Below are positions 9,053 through 21,645 of a DNA stretch of 64,000 nucleotides, piece by piece. The stretch's first letter is position 1. Every line of letters begins with the position of its first letter. The stretch lies in assembly GCA_020633515.1 (NCBI GenBank), contig JACKDM010000013.1, positions 1-64,000 on the forward strand. Direction: 5' to 3'. The notes under the pieces were generated by a model. The model worked only from the letters and a program-made list of their open reading frames with translations. It was not told where the DNA came from and made no database searches. Made by a program: the position numbers and the translations under genes. This stretch comes from Myxococcales bacterium (lineage in GTDB: Bacteria > Myxococcota > Bradymonadia > UBA7976 > UBA1532).

Positions 9053-9576
9053 CCCTCAACCAGCTCATCGACCTCGCCGGCCGCGACCCCGCCCCCATCG
9101 CGGTCCTCCTCACCCTCCCCCCCGCGCTCGCGCTCCTCGCCCGCCTCGGCGGCCCCGACCCCGCCGGCCGAAGCCCCCGCCGCTACCTCTTCACCGCGCT
9201 CGTCTACCTCGCCTGCATCCCCGGCATCATGGCCGCCGTGCTCACCGCCTACACCCTCACCCTCGGCGCCAACCTCCTCGAGCTCAACGTCCTCGTCTTC
9301 TTCGCCCCGATCGTCACCATGATCGCCACCCTCGTCTTCATCAGCCGCACCACCCCGCTCGACCGCGTCCCCGGCTTCGACCGGATCGGCGGCCTCATGC
9401 TCATGCTCGCCGCCGCCTTCGCGCTCGCGCTCTTCATCCAGCGCACCCGCATCTGGATCGTCTTCGCCGGCGGCCTCGGCTCGCTGCTCGTGCTCGGGCT
9501 CATCCTCTTCGTCGTCTTCCGCGTCGGCGCCCGCCTCCTCTTCGGGCGCGGGAGCGACGAGAGGCGGACGCGGTAG
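9049..9576 (+). CDS. Small four-segment integral membrane protein, unknown function
   Basis: A 175-residue protein starting at ATG 9049 inside the truC stop (ATGA overlap). It has hydrophobic segments at about residues 15-35, 45-70, 78-100 and 110-160, with a basic C-terminal tail (GRGSDERRTR). No recognised domain was found. The ATGA overlap implies translational coupling to truC, though a functional link is not implied by the sequence. It is the last gene before the composition changes sharply at about 9.58 kb. Confidence 0.75.
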   Translation: MTLNQLIDLAGRDPAPIAVLLTLPPALALLARLGGPDPAGRSPRRYLFTALVYLACIPGIMAAVLTAYTLTLGANLLELNVLVFFAPIVTMIATLVFISRTTPLDRVPGFDRIGGLMLMLAAAFALALFIQRTRIWIVFAGGLGSLLVLGLILFVVFRVGARLLFGRGSDERRTR

Positions 9577-9586
9577 GCAGGGGGAG

Positions 9587-11086
9587 ATGGTACGTGCTAG
9601 AGTCGATGCCATGAGCCAATTGAGGCACGCTCCCCGGTTCCTCGATCGCGTCAATGAGTGTGTCGTCGGACCACCCGACATCATCACTGCGCTCGGAGAT
9701 CCAGACGACCACCTGCGCTTGACCGTCCTCCTCGGACACGCGGCCATGGCACGGAGGCCCGACTCCGCCGATGCAAGAGGCTGCATCGAAGAGCAGGCAT
9801 GGTCGACAAAACTCGCTCACCTCAGCCGCCTCGTCGATTCGCCCGACCTCCACGGCCTCACTCTGAGAGACATCGACGCGCTCTGGCAGGGAGACATCAG
9901 CGGACCCGCGGCATGGTCTGACAGCACATTTCGCCGCGAACGCCATGCGCTCTTCGAAGTGATGAGCCACGGCGCCGCCACCGGGCGCTGGCGCCTTCTG
10001 CGCCCGGTGCCACGACCGAGCGTCACCGGAGCGCTCCTCGCGGCCGGGGCACAGTCGACTCTACCCGCGTCCGACCTCGCCCCCATTCTCCCCGAGATCC
10101 GCCCGCTGGCCCGCGCGCTCGTAGACCGTGGGATCATCGATCACTTTGCGCTGGAAGACATCATCGAAGCGGCTGATGCCTTGGGGAGCGACCCCTCGGG
10201 AACGCTCATCTCACACGCAGACGAGTTGCTGTCCGGGCTCGCTCGAGACGCGGCCCTGCGGCTCTCGCTCTCTCGCACCGAGGGCCGCTTCAACGGCGTC
10301 ATCGGTCCCTACACGCTCACCGAGGACTCACCGGCTGCCCACGCCCAGGTCGACGTGCACTCGATGCCTCGCTCGGCGATCGACGAGCTCGTCGCTCTCG
10401 GGCTCCTCCACGTCGATGACGGTCACGCGCGCATGCCTCGCCTCGTCCGCTCCTACTACGCGCGACGCGCCTGGGCGACCGGCGACATCGACGCTCGCAG
10501 CGAGCATCAGTGGCTCGCGCGCCGGCCGATCCCGGGCAGGGAGTCCGAGATCGAGCGCGTCCTCGAGAGGCACTACCACGCGGTCGAGGCCGAAGACGAT
10601 GACATCGCCCTCGAGACCTCGCGCTACTACCTTCAGGATCTCCGGCAGCTCGCCACCCGAATCGGACGCAGACCAGGCCTCGGCAACAAACGTAAGGCTG
10701 CCCTCGTCTTCGCTCGAATCACTCGTCGCGACCCGGGGGATGCCTATGCCTGGGAGTACTATGGCTACAACCTGGCTCAGGTCGAGCCTCAGGCAGGGAT
10801 GATCGGGGAGGCATACGAAATGGCCTGCGAGCTCGATCCCGACAATCCCCTCTACCGTGGGCGCCTCGTCGGCTGGCGTGGGCGTCACGGCGCAGACGTG
10901 GTCGATGAGACGTGTAGACGTGTCTCCGACTATGGCATCGAGACCGCCGCTGCCTCGTGGTTCGCCCATCAGGTGCTACAAGGGCTCAAGCGAGGGCGAC
11001 AGCTCCAGCAGATCGACCGGCTTCGGCGTGAACTCGGGACCCACAGGGTCGAAGCATGGTTCGAAAAGCAACCCGCGCGAGCCTGA
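9587..11086 (+). CDS. Helical protein with C-terminal TPR-like repeats, unknown function (low-GC cassette)
   Basis: A 499-residue soluble protein, not recognised as a whole. It has no signal peptide, membrane segment, Walker motif or evident catalytic motif. Residues about 1-330 are predicted mostly helical. The last 150 residues contain TPR-like pairs, for example RDPGDAYAWEYYGYNLAQ and CELDPDNPLYRGRLVGW. Base composition is clearly lower in GC than its neighbours and third-position A or T is frequent, which suggests transfer. ATG 9587 has a GGGGGAG directly against it, and the in-frame ATG at 9611 is an alternative start. The stop overlaps the next gene's start (TGATG), so the product is probably made in step with the MBL-fold protein, perhaps as its regulator or scaffold. 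That role is inference. Confidence 0.8.
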   Translation: MVRARVDAMSQLRHAPRFLDRVNECVVGPPDIITALGDPDDHLRLTVLLGHAAMARRPDSADARGCIEEQAWSTKLAHLSRLVDSPDLHGLTLRDIDALWQGDISGPAAWSDSTFRRERHALFEVMSHGAATGRWRLLRPVPRPSVTGALLAAGAQSTLPASDLAPILPEIRPLARALVDRGIIDHFALEDIIEAADALGSDPSGTLISHADELLSGLARDAALRLSLSRTEGRFNGVIGPYTLTEDSPAAHAQVDVHSMPRSAIDELVALGLLHVDDGHARMPRLVRSYYARRAWATGDIDARSEHQWLARRPIPGRESEIERVLERHYHAVEAEDDDIALETSRYYLQDLRQLATRIGRRPGLGNKRKAALVFARITRRDPGDAYAWEYYGYNLAQVEPQAGMIGEAYEMACELDPDNPLYRGRLVGWRGRHGADVVDETCRRVSDYGIETAAASWFAHQVLQGLKRGRQLQQIDRLRRELGTHRVEAWFEKQPARA

Positions 11087-12222
11087 TGAACGACAATCCC
11101 TTCACCGGGTTGCCCGATCCTGAGCCGGAGCGCCTCACCCTCTACGGCTTCGGTCCTGGCTTTGGAGAGAGCCTCGTCCTGCATCTGCCAGACGGGCTGT
11201 GGATGGTGGTCGACGGCTGCGTCTGGAAAGGCATCAACCTCCCCCTCGCGCTCCTCGACCATTTTGGTCAACAAGAGATCGATCTGCTCGCGGTCACCCA
11301 TCCCGACGAAGACCACATCCGGGGCCTCGACGAGTTGTTGTACGACAAGCACGTGCACACCGTCTGGCGTTATCCGTTCGGCTCGATGGTGCGGGACTTC
11401 CTCGCCCTTCAACTCGAACGGAGCGGACCCGACGCGGATGAGCGCCTGAGGACGCTCTTCGACCTCCACGAAGCCTTCTATGAAGCCGCGCGGTCAGGCG
11501 CCGTCGAGATCGAGTCGGGTGGGGTCGGCACGCTGACGTGGACGGGGAGGGAGGGACGATACGAAGTCGTCACCCTGGCACCGACGACCTATGACACACA
11601 GCGGATGCGCGATCAGTTCGATCATCTCATCGACTTCCACCGACATGGCATCGAAGCCACGGAGCGCATGCTCGCATTCCTCCGGGGCGATCGACGGTGG
11701 TCGGACCGCCCGAACTCGGTTTCACTCGCCATGAGCGTACGCTGGGGGGATGTCTCTCTCATCCTGGGAGGTGACGTCGAAAATGGTTGTTCTCATCTCA
11801 TGTCCGGGTGGAAAGGCATTCTCCGGCGGCTGACAGGTGATGGGCGTCGACGTGATCGCCGCGCGCTGCTCCGTGATCCGAGCTTCGTCAAGGTGGCGCA
11901 TCATGGCTCGGGGGGATCTCATGATCGGGACGTGTGGGCATTGCACGCTCACTCCGGGCGCGTCCCACTCGGGCTCATCATGCCGTTCGATCGGCACCGT
12001 CTCCCCGACCTCGCCGGGCTGCTGCCGCTGCGAGACAAGCTCGACCACCTCATGGTCACCAGCCGGGAGAATTGCTCGGAGCGCCTCATCAAGGCCGATT
12101 GGCGCGCGAGTGGCATGGACCCTCCCTCGGTGCCAGTGCCGATGGTCGTCGTAGAGTTCAGCGAGAGCGGCGACACGTCGTTCATCCTCGGCGGCGACGC
12201 CGCCCATTTCACCCGCCCCTGA
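11086..12222 (+). CDS. ComEC/Rec2-like soluble metallo-beta-lactamase-fold hydrolase
   Basis: A 378-residue MBL-fold protein without membrane segments. Metal-binding motif 1 is THPDEDHIRGL, the HxDxDH variant found in ComEC/Rec2 proteins. A later strand pair reads NSVSLAMSVRWGDVSLILGGD (equivalent to the ComEC N-S-LV...L-GD motif), followed by VKVAHHGSGGSHD. These provide the usual zinc ligands, so a phosphodiesterase or nuclease activity is plausible. Nothing resembles the DNA-channel part of ComEC. ATG 11086 overlaps the upstream stop (TGATG), and an upstream in-frame start at 11056 is less likely. Composition matches the upstream gene and differs from the flanks. recC starts four bases after the stop. 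Function in DNA handling or defence is inferred from family and position. Confidence 0.88.
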   Translation: MNDNPFTGLPDPEPERLTLYGFGPGFGESLVLHLPDGLWMVVDGCVWKGINLPLALLDHFGQQEIDLLAVTHPDEDHIRGLDELLYDKHVHTVWRYPFGSMVRDFLALQLERSGPDADERLRTLFDLHEAFYEAARSGAVEIESGGVGTLTWTGREGRYEVVTLAPTTYDTQRMRDQFDHLIDFHRHGIEATERMLAFLRGDRRWSDRPNSVSLAMSVRWGDVSLILGGDVENGCSHLMSGWKGILRRLTGDGRRRDRRALLRDPSFVKVAHHGSGGSHDRDVWALHAHSGRVPLGLIMPFDRHRLPDLAGLLPLRDKLDHLMVTSRENCSERLIKADWRASGMDPPSVPVPMVVVEFSESGDTSFILGGDAAHFTRP

Positions 12223-12226
12223 CCCC

Positions 12227-15200
12227 GTGCTCCACCTCACCTACTCCAACCGCCTCGAAGTCCTCACCGCCCCCCTCGCGGCCCGCGTCGCCGCCGCGCA
12301 GACCGCCGATCCGCTCGCGCCCATCCACCTCGTCGTGCCCAACCGCGCCGTCGAACAGTTCGTCCGCTTCCGCATCGCCGAACAGCTCGGCGTCGCCGCC
12401 AACCTCCGCTTCTCGCTGCTGCGCCGCTTCCTCGCCGAGCTCGCCACCCGCGCCGACCGCCAGGTGCGCATCCTCGACGCCGAAGCCCTCCACCTCCTCC
12501 TCTTCGGCCGCCTCCGCGACCCCGCCTTCGTCGCCGACGAGCGCCTCGACCCCGTCGCCGCCTGGCTCGACGTCGCCCGCGACCCCGTCGAACGCGACCT
12601 CCGCGCGCTCCAGCTCGCCGGCGAGGTCGCCCGCCTCTTCGAAGAGTACAGCTTCTCCCGCCGCCCCCTCCTCGCCGCCTGGCGCCACGGCACCACCCTC
12701 GACGACACCCCCCACGCCCGCGCCGAAGCGTGGCAGCGCCGGCTCTGGCAGGCCCTCTTCGACGAACGCGGCCGCGCCCGCATCGCGCCCGTCGCCCCGC
12801 CCGACGTGCCCGGCCAGGGCCAGCTCTCGCTCTTCGCCGCCCCGCCCCGCGCCGCGCGCTGGATGATGCTCATCGACGCCGTCTTCGCGCTCCGCGACCG
12901 CATGCGCCTGCCCGACAGCATCCACGTCTTCGGCCTCTCCTACGTCGCGCCCGCCTTCGCCGAGTGCTTCGCGCTCCTCGCCGAGCGCACCGAGCTGTGC
13001 GTCTATGCCCAGAACCCGTGCATGGAGTTCTGGGAGGACGTCGCCGCCACCGATCTGCGCAGCCGCCGCGCGCCCGGCGCCGACGGCTGGATCCACCGCG
13101 GCGAGCGGATCGGCGACCTCGAGTCGAGCGCCGACCCCTTCAAGCTCGATCAGAGCGGCGACACCCCGGCGCTGCGCCTGTGGGGCAAGCCCGGCCGCGC
13201 CTTCATCCGCCTCCTCAACGAGCTCGCCCGCTGCGAATACGCGTCCGGCTTCATCGACCCCGCGCCCGGCCTCGACCCCAGCCTGCTCGGCCGCATCCAG
13301 CGCGACGTGCTCATCCGCGCCCCCGAGCCCCCGCTCGCCGACGACGAAGCGCCCGCACCCGACGACAGCATCCGGTTCCTCGCCGCCCCCACCCTGCGCC
13401 GCGAGGTCGAGATCGTCGCCGACCTCATCTGGCAGCTCGTACACCGCGACGACCTCCGCGGCCGCCCCCACGACCCGCTCCGCTTCCACGAGATCGCGGT
13501 CATGGTCACCGACAAGGACCGCGAGGCCTACCTCACCCACATCGAGTCCATCTTCCGCGAGCGCCACCGCCTCCCGTTCAACATCATCGACCGCAGCCTC
13601 TCCGGCCAGAGCCGCGTCGTCGAAGCCATCGAGCGCCTCCTCGACCTCCCGCTCGGCGAGTTCGGCTACGACGAGGTCATGGGCGTGCTCACCCACCCCG
13701 CGATCGGCGGCGCCGAGGCCGAAGACATCGAGCGCTGGCGGACATGGTGCGCCCGCCTCGGCATCAAGTTCGGCGCCGACCGCACCGACCTCGCCGACAC
13801 CTACATCGAAGACGACGTCTACAACTGGGACCAGGCCATGCGCCGCCTCGCGCTCGGCGCCTTCCTCTGCGGCGAGCGCAGCGGCGAGGACCGCGCGTTC
13901 ACCACCCCCGCCGGCGCCTGGCTCCCGCTCGAAGCCGCCCCCGACGCGCTCACCGACGCCGGCCGCCTCGTCGACCTCGTCCGCCGCCTCGTCGCCGACG
14001 CCCGCGCCTCCGCCGCCGCCGAGATGAGCCTCACCGACTGGGCCATCCTGCTCACCCGCCTCGTCACCCGCTACGTGCACGCCGACAGCGTCGCCGACGA
14101 GATCGCGCAGAACGCCTGCCTCGGCGTCCTCGAGACCCTCCGCGCCGCCGACCTCGAAGGCCAGGTCGTCGGCTACCCCGTCGCCCGCGAGATGGCCCGC
14201 CGCGGCCTCGCCGCCCTCGAAGGCCGCCGCGGCCAGCACCAGGCCGACGGCGTCGTCGTCTCCTCGCTGCTCCCGATGCGCGCCATCCCGTTCAAGATCA
14301 TCTTCGTGCTCGGCCTCGGCGAAGGGCAGTTCCCCGCCCCCGACCGCCACAACCCCATCGACCTCCGCCGCGCCCGCCGCCACGCCGGCGACGTCATGCC
14401 GCCCGAGCGCGACCGCTACCTCTTCCTCGAGACCCTGCTCGCCGCCCGCGAGCGCCTCTACCTCAGCTACGTCGCCCGCGACCCCGCCACCGGCGAGCCG
14501 CTCGAACCCGCCCCCGTCATCCGCGAGCTCCAGTACATCCTGCGCGGCTACGTCAGCGCCCGCGGCCTGCGCGCCCTCACCCGCCGCTACCCCCTCGCCG
14601 ACTACGACCCCGCCGCCGAGCCCGAGCCCGACGCCCAGGACCTCGCCCCCATCGGCCGCGAAGCCCGCCGCGCCGCCCGGATCCGCGAGCTGCGCGACCA
14701 CCTCCAGCAGCACACCGGCGGCAGCCTCCCCGACCTCACCGCGCTCCGCCGCGCGCTCGACCCCGCCACCGACGAGGCGCTCTCCCGCGTCCTCGCCGTC
14801 GCCGACGGCCAGGACCCCGACCCCGTCGAAGACCGCAACGTGCTCCGCCTCCCCCTCGCCGCCGTGCGCCGCTTCCTCGAATCCCCGCTGCAAGGCTGGG
14901 CCCGCTACGTGCTCGGCCTCGCCGAAGACGCCGAGCGCGGCCTCGAAGAAGAGCCCGACGAGCCGCTCTCGATGGAGCACCACGCCCGCGTCGCGCTGCT
15001 CCGCGAAGCCTTCTGGGCCGGCGGCGGCCGCCTCGACGCCACCCGCGAAGCCTACGCCGCCGGCTACCGCCGCCGCGCCCTCGCCGGCGCCGCCCCCGTC
15101 GGCGTCTTCGCCGAGGTCCGCCAGTCCGAAGACCTCGCCGTGCTCGACACCTGGCGCCACAACCTCGAACCGTTCACCCTCCCGCCCCTCGACCGCTGGC

Positions 15201-15817
15201 GCGTCGTCCGCCTCGGCCGCGGCGGCGAGTTCAGCGCCATCGACGACGCGCTCCCCCCCATCCGCCTCGACGTGCCCCTCGCCGGCGGCCGCCGCCGCCC
15301 CGTCGAGCTGCACGGCACCCTGCTCCCCATGACCCCCGACCGCCGCACCTCGCTGCGCTGCCTCCTCGGCGCGATGCCCGACGAGAAGCACTTCCTCCCC
15401 GGCTTCCTCACCGCCGCCGCGCTCTCCGCCGCCGGCGTCCCCCCCGGCGAGGTCGTCACCGCCATCGTCACCGGCCGCGACGCCGCCGCCCCCGGCCGCC
15501 TCGCCCACCACTACTTCGTGCCCCCGCCCCAGGTCGCCCGCGGCTGGCTCACCACCGTCGTCGCCGAGCTCCTCGAGAACCGCCACGACTACCGCCTCCC
15601 CATCGAGGCCGTGCTCCGCTGGAAGAACGACCGCCTCCACAACCCCCAGGCCCGCCTCTGGTGGCCCCCCCGCGACCGCACCAGCGACCTCTACGGCCCC
15701 ATCCGCGACCCCGACGACCTCCCCGTGCCCGACGACCGCGAGGCCAACGCCATGGTCGATCGCCGCTACGGGATCTGGTTCTACGCCGGCCGCGGCGCCC
15801 GCCCCCGCGGCGCCTGA
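12227..15817 (+). CDS. recC: RecBCD enzyme subunit RecC
   Basis: A 1196-residue protein matching RecC in length (E. coli about 1122) and motifs. These include the N-terminal LTYSNRLEVL, the LGVAANLRF segment, IHVFGLSYVAPAF, an AQNPCMEFWEDV stretch (compare the NPC motif of RecC) and VLGLGEGQFPAPDRHNPIDL. RecC is the Chi-recognising subunit, containing inactivated helicase and nuclease folds, and works with RecB and RecD in double-strand break repair and degradation of foreign linear DNA. GTG 12227 is the start, four bases after the MBL-fold gene. recB and recD are not in the window, since an unrelated lipoprotein gene follows. Composition returns here to the very GC-rich background. Confidence 0.93.
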   Translation: MLHLTYSNRLEVLTAPLAARVAAAQTADPLAPIHLVVPNRAVEQFVRFRIAEQLGVAANLRFSLLRRFLAELATRADRQVRILDAEALHLLLFGRLRDPAFVADERLDPVAAWLDVARDPVERDLRALQLAGEVARLFEEYSFSRRPLLAAWRHGTTLDDTPHARAEAWQRRLWQALFDERGRARIAPVAPPDVPGQGQLSLFAAPPRAARWMMLIDAVFALRDRMRLPDSIHVFGLSYVAPAFAECFALLAERTELCVYAQNPCMEFWEDVAATDLRSRRAPGADGWIHRGERIGDLESSADPFKLDQSGDTPALRLWGKPGRAFIRLLNELARCEYASGFIDPAPGLDPSLLGRIQRDVLIRAPEPPLADDEAPAPDDSIRFLAAPTLRREVEIVADLIWQLVHRDDLRGRPHDPLRFHEIAVMVTDKDREAYLTHIESIFRERHRLPFNIIDRSLSGQSRVVEAIERLLDLPLGEFGYDEVMGVLTHPAIGGAEAEDIERWRTWCARLGIKFGADRTDLADTYIEDDVYNWDQAMRRLALGAFLCGERSGEDRAFTTPAGAWLPLEAAPDALTDAGRLVDLVRRLVADARASAAAEMSLTDWAILLTRLVTRYVHADSVADEIAQNACLGVLETLRAADLEGQVVGYPVAREMARRGLAALEGRRGQHQADGVVVSSLLPMRAIPFKIIFVLGLGEGQFPAPDRHNPIDLRRARRHAGDVMPPERDRYLFLETLLAARERLYLSYVARDPATGEPLEPAPVIRELQYILRGYVSARGLRALTRRYPLADYDPAAEPEPDAQDLAPIGREARRAARIRELRDHLQQHTGGSLPDLTALRRALDPATDEALSRVLAVADGQDPDPVEDRNVLRLPLAAVRRFLESPLQGWARYVLGLAEDAERGLEEEPDEPLSMEHHARVALLREAFWAGGGRLDATREAYAAGYRRRALAGAAPVGVFAEVRQSEDLAVLDTWRHNLEPFTLPPLDRWRVVRLGRGGEFSAIDDALPPIRLDVPLAGGRRRPVELHGTLLPMTPDRRTSLRCLLGAMPDEKHFLPGFLTAAALSAAGVPPGEVVTAIVTGRDAAAPGRLAHHYFVPPPQVARGWLTTVVAELLENRHDYRLPIEAVLRWKNDRLHNPQARLWWPPRDRTSDLYGPIRDPDDLPVPDDREANAMVDRRYGIWFYAGRGARPRGA

Positions 15818-15884
15818 CCCGCGCTCACCGTCACTCGCCGGTGATCCTTTGACCCCGCCCCGAGGATCGCGCCATCCTGACGCC

Positions 15885-19160
<3,276 letters not shown>

Positions 19161-19164
19161 CCGC

Positions 19165-20268
19165 TCAGCGCAGCGGCGCCTCCGCCCGCAGCCCCCCCGC
19201 CAACGCCACCGCGAAGAAGCGCCCCTCCACCCCCACCCCCACATGCGTCAGCCCCGGCAACAGCAGGTTGCGCGCGTGCCCCGGGCTGTCGAGGAACGCC
19301 TGCAACGCCGCCCGCGGATCCGCCGCGTCCGCCAGGTTCTCCGCGATCCGCTCGAAGACGAACCCCTGCGCCCGCAGCCGCGTCGCCAGCGTCCCGGTAT
19401 CCGGCGAGGCGTGCAGCAGCGAACGCCGCCGCGCCAGCTCCGCCGCGTGCTCCGCCGCCACCGCCCCCAGCGCCGGATGCGCCACCAGCGGCCCGAGCCC
19501 CCGCTCCGCCCGATGCCGGTTGATCAACCCCACGAGCGCCGCCCCCGGCTCCTGCGCCCCCACCGCCGGCCCCAGCCGCACCACCGGCCGCGCCGGCGGC
19601 TCCACCCCCACGTGGATCGGCCGGTTGTAGAGCACCACCGGCCCGTACTGGCTCTCCGCGACCACCTCCACCCCGTAGGTCCCCGGCCCCGCGTCGAAGT
19701 ACAGCGTCACCTCGACCGCCCGCTCCGCCGCCCACGCCGGCCGCACCCGCACCGGCGCCCCGCCCGGCGGCGCCACCAGCACCCGCGGCTTGAAGTACCC
19801 CCGCCGCAGCTCGCCCCGCAGCGGCAGCAGCGACCCCGGCGGCGCCGTCCGCGGCGGCGCCGGATCGAACGCCACCCCCCGATGCACCACCAGCCACGTC
19901 GTCGTCACCGTGCTCCCGATGCCATGCGAACCCACCCCGTAATGCGTCGGCGGCAGCCGCCGATCCAGCCGCGACAGCAGCGCCGGCAGCCGCTCGTCGA
20001 GCGCCTCCGACGCCCGATAGCGCACCGTGTACGGATGCACCTGCGCGTCCCCCACCCCCGCCTCGGCCAGCACGAACGCCAACGTCGCGCCCGACACCTC
20101 CCCCACCGCCCCATCGACCGGCCCCGCCAACCGCGCCGCCAGCGCCGCCGCCGCCGCGTCCAGCGCCGGATCCCGCGCCGGCACGCCCCAGCCATGCGCG
20201 TCCAGCAGCCGCTCCACCGCCGCCGACGGCGTCGCCCACACCACCAACAAGAGCAGGGAACCCCACAC
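19165..20268 (-). CDS. Exported CAP (SCP/PR-1-like) domain protein
   Basis: A 367-residue protein. Starting at GTG 20268 gives a compact signal peptide (hydrophobic [15 protein letters not shown]). The C-terminal 140 residues form the CAP domain, with LIGLINRHR-like first helix (seen as [17 protein letters not shown]), [26 protein letters not shown] and [17 protein letters not shown]. These are the conserved CAP1/CAP2-type motifs of secreted SCP/TAPS proteins. The N-terminal half is unique and beta-rich. The gene converges on the MopE-repeat lipoprotein with only four bases between stops, and diverges from ald. The role of bacterial CAP proteins is largely unknown. Confidence 0.85.
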   Translation of the reverse strand: MWGSLLLLVVWATPSAAVERLLDAHGWGVPARDPALDAAAAALAARLAGPVDGAVGEVSGATLAFVLAEAGVGDAQVHPYTVRYRASEALDERLPALLSRLDRRLPPTHYGVGSHGIGSTVTTTWLVVHRGVAFDPAPPRTAPPGSLLPLRGELRRGYFKPRVLVAPPGGAPVRVRPAWAAERAVEVTLYFDAGPGTYGVEVVAESQYGPVVLYNRPIHVGVEPPARPVVRLGPAVGAQEPGAALVGLINRHRAERGLGPLVAHPALGAVAAEHAAELARRRSLLHASPDTGTLATRLRAQGFVFERIAENLADAADPRAALQAFLDSPGHARNLLLPGLTHVGVGVEGRFFAVALAGGLRAEAPLR

Positions 20269-20303
20269 GATCGGCAGTGTACCCCGCCGACGCCGATGCG
20301 TCG

Positions 20304-20309
20304 TATACT
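20304..20309 (+). promoter_or_regulatory. Candidate -10 box for ald (TATACT)
   Basis: TATACT lies 57 bases before the ald start, in the gap between the divergent CAP-domain gene and ald. No convincing -35 box is seen at 17 bases. The GTATAC core is palindromic, so it might also serve the other strand. Confidence 0.4.
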
Positions 20310-20365
20310 GCGCCCCTGCCCGACCGGAACGGGCACTTGCACCAATGATTCCGAGGAGTTGCACG

Positions 20366-21472
20366 GTGATCATCGGCGTCCCCAGTGAAGTGAAGAACCG
20401 CGAGTACCGGGTGGGCATGATCCCCGGCACGGTGCGCGCGCTCGTCGACCGCGGCCACACGGTCCTCGTGCAGCGCGGCGCCGGCGAGGGCAGCGGCCTC
20501 CCCGACGACCTCTACCGCGAAGCCGGCGCGAAGCTCGTCGACGGCCCCGACCCCGTCTGGGGCGAGGCCGAGATGATCGTCAAGGTGAAGGAGCCGATCG
20601 CGATCGAGTACGACCGCATCCGCCCCGAGCAGATCATCTACACCTACTTCCACCTCGCCGCCGTGCCCGAGCTCGCCGAGGTCCTCCTCGCAAAGCGCGT
20701 CGCCGCCGTCGCCTACGAGACCATCGAGCTCCCCGACCGCACGCTCCCGCTGCTCCACCCGATGAGCGAGGTCGCCGGCAAGATGGCGCCGCAGGTCGGC
20801 GCGCAGTGCCTCCAGAAGGAGCACGGCGGCAAGGGCCTGCTCCTCGGCGGCGTGCCCGGCGTCAAGCGCGGCGAGGTCCTGATCATCGGCGGCGGCGTCG
20901 TCGGCATCAACGCCGCCAAGGTCGCCGTCGGCATGGGCGCCAACGTCACGGTGCTCGACATCGACGTCAAGCGCCTCAACTACCTCGACGACGTCTTCCT
21001 CGGCCGGGTGCAGACGCTCTACAGCGACCAGGACACCCTCGCCCGCCTGCTGCCCGGCGCCGACCTCGTCATCGGCGCCGTCCTCGTCACCGGCGCCCGC
21101 GCGCCCAAGCTCGTCACCCGCGAGCACCTCAAGCTCATGGAAGACGGATCGGTCGTCGTCGACGTCGCCGTCGACCAGGGCGGCTGCATCGAGACCTGCC
21201 GGCCCACCACCCACGACAACCCGACCTACGTCGAAGAGGGCGTCGTCCACTACTGCGTCGCCAACATGCCCGGCGCCGTCGCCCAGACGAGCACCTTCGC
21301 GCTCAACAACACCACCCGCCGCTACGCGATCGCGATCGCCGACCGCGGTCTGCGCGCCGCCTGCGCCGCCGATCCGGCGCTCGCGCTCGGGCTCAACACC
21401 CTCGACGGCACCTGCACCCACCCCGCCGTCGCCGCCTCGCTCGGCTACGAATACAAGGCCCCGCGCCTCTGA
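20366..21472 (+). CDS. ald: Alanine dehydrogenase
   Basis: A 368-residue protein matching the usual 370 residues. It converts L-alanine to pyruvate and ammonia with NAD and works as a cytoplasmic hexamer. Seen motifs are [14 protein letters not shown] at the N-terminus, the catalytic Lys in IVKVKEP, His in [10 protein letters not shown], the Rossmann glycines in [12 protein letters not shown], then VLDIDVKRL, and the C-terminal [16 protein letters not shown]. The start is GTG 20366, seven bases after a GAGGAG at 20353-20358. It stands alone, preceded by the divergent CAP-domain gene and followed by the sigma factor gene after 173 bases. Confidence 0.97.
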   Translation: MIIGVPSEVKNREYRVGMIPGTVRALVDRGHTVLVQRGAGEGSGLPDDLYREAGAKLVDGPDPVWGEAEMIVKVKEPIAIEYDRIRPEQIIYTYFHLAAVPELAEVLLAKRVAAVAYETIELPDRTLPLLHPMSEVAGKMAPQVGAQCLQKEHGGKGLLLGGVPGVKRGEVLIIGGGVVGINAAKVAVGMGANVTVLDIDVKRLNYLDDVFLGRVQTLYSDQDTLARLLPGADLVIGAVLVTGARAPKLVTREHLKLMEDGSVVVDVAVDQGGCIETCRPTTHDNPTYVEEGVVHYCVANMPGAVAQTSTFALNNTTRRYAIAIADRGLRAACAADPALALGLNTLDGTCTHPAVAASLGYEYKAPRL

Positions 21473-21545
21473 TCCCGCTCTGCGAGCCGCCCGATCCCGC
21501 CCCCGGATCACGCGCCCGAAAACCTTTTCGCCACCGTGGGTTGAC

Positions 21546-21594
21546 GAAATTCCCGCGGTGTCCAGGTTTTTACGCACCTGCGAAATGAAATTCC
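21546..21594. repeat. Two GAAATTCC direct repeats upstream of the ECF sigma gene
   Basis: GAAATTCC occurs at 21546-21553 and again at 21587-21594, 41 bases apart (about four helical turns). Extended by four bases the copies match at 11 of 12 positions (GAAATTCCCGCG and GAAATTCCGGCG). A 13-base palindrome, CCGGCG-T-CGCCGG, overlaps the second copy at 21593-21605. These could be regulator sites for the sigma/anti-sigma operon. Confidence 0.4.
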
Positions 21595-21645
21595 GGCGTC
21601 GCCGGTTCGTACGGTTGACGCACAGTCTTCAACTGGGGGTCAGTC

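Noticed and set aside
15849..15884. TTG-started N-terminal extension of the MopE-repeat lipoprotein
   Set aside because: The extension would put Pro/Arg-rich residues before the signal peptide; GTG 15885 gives a normal lipoprotein signal.
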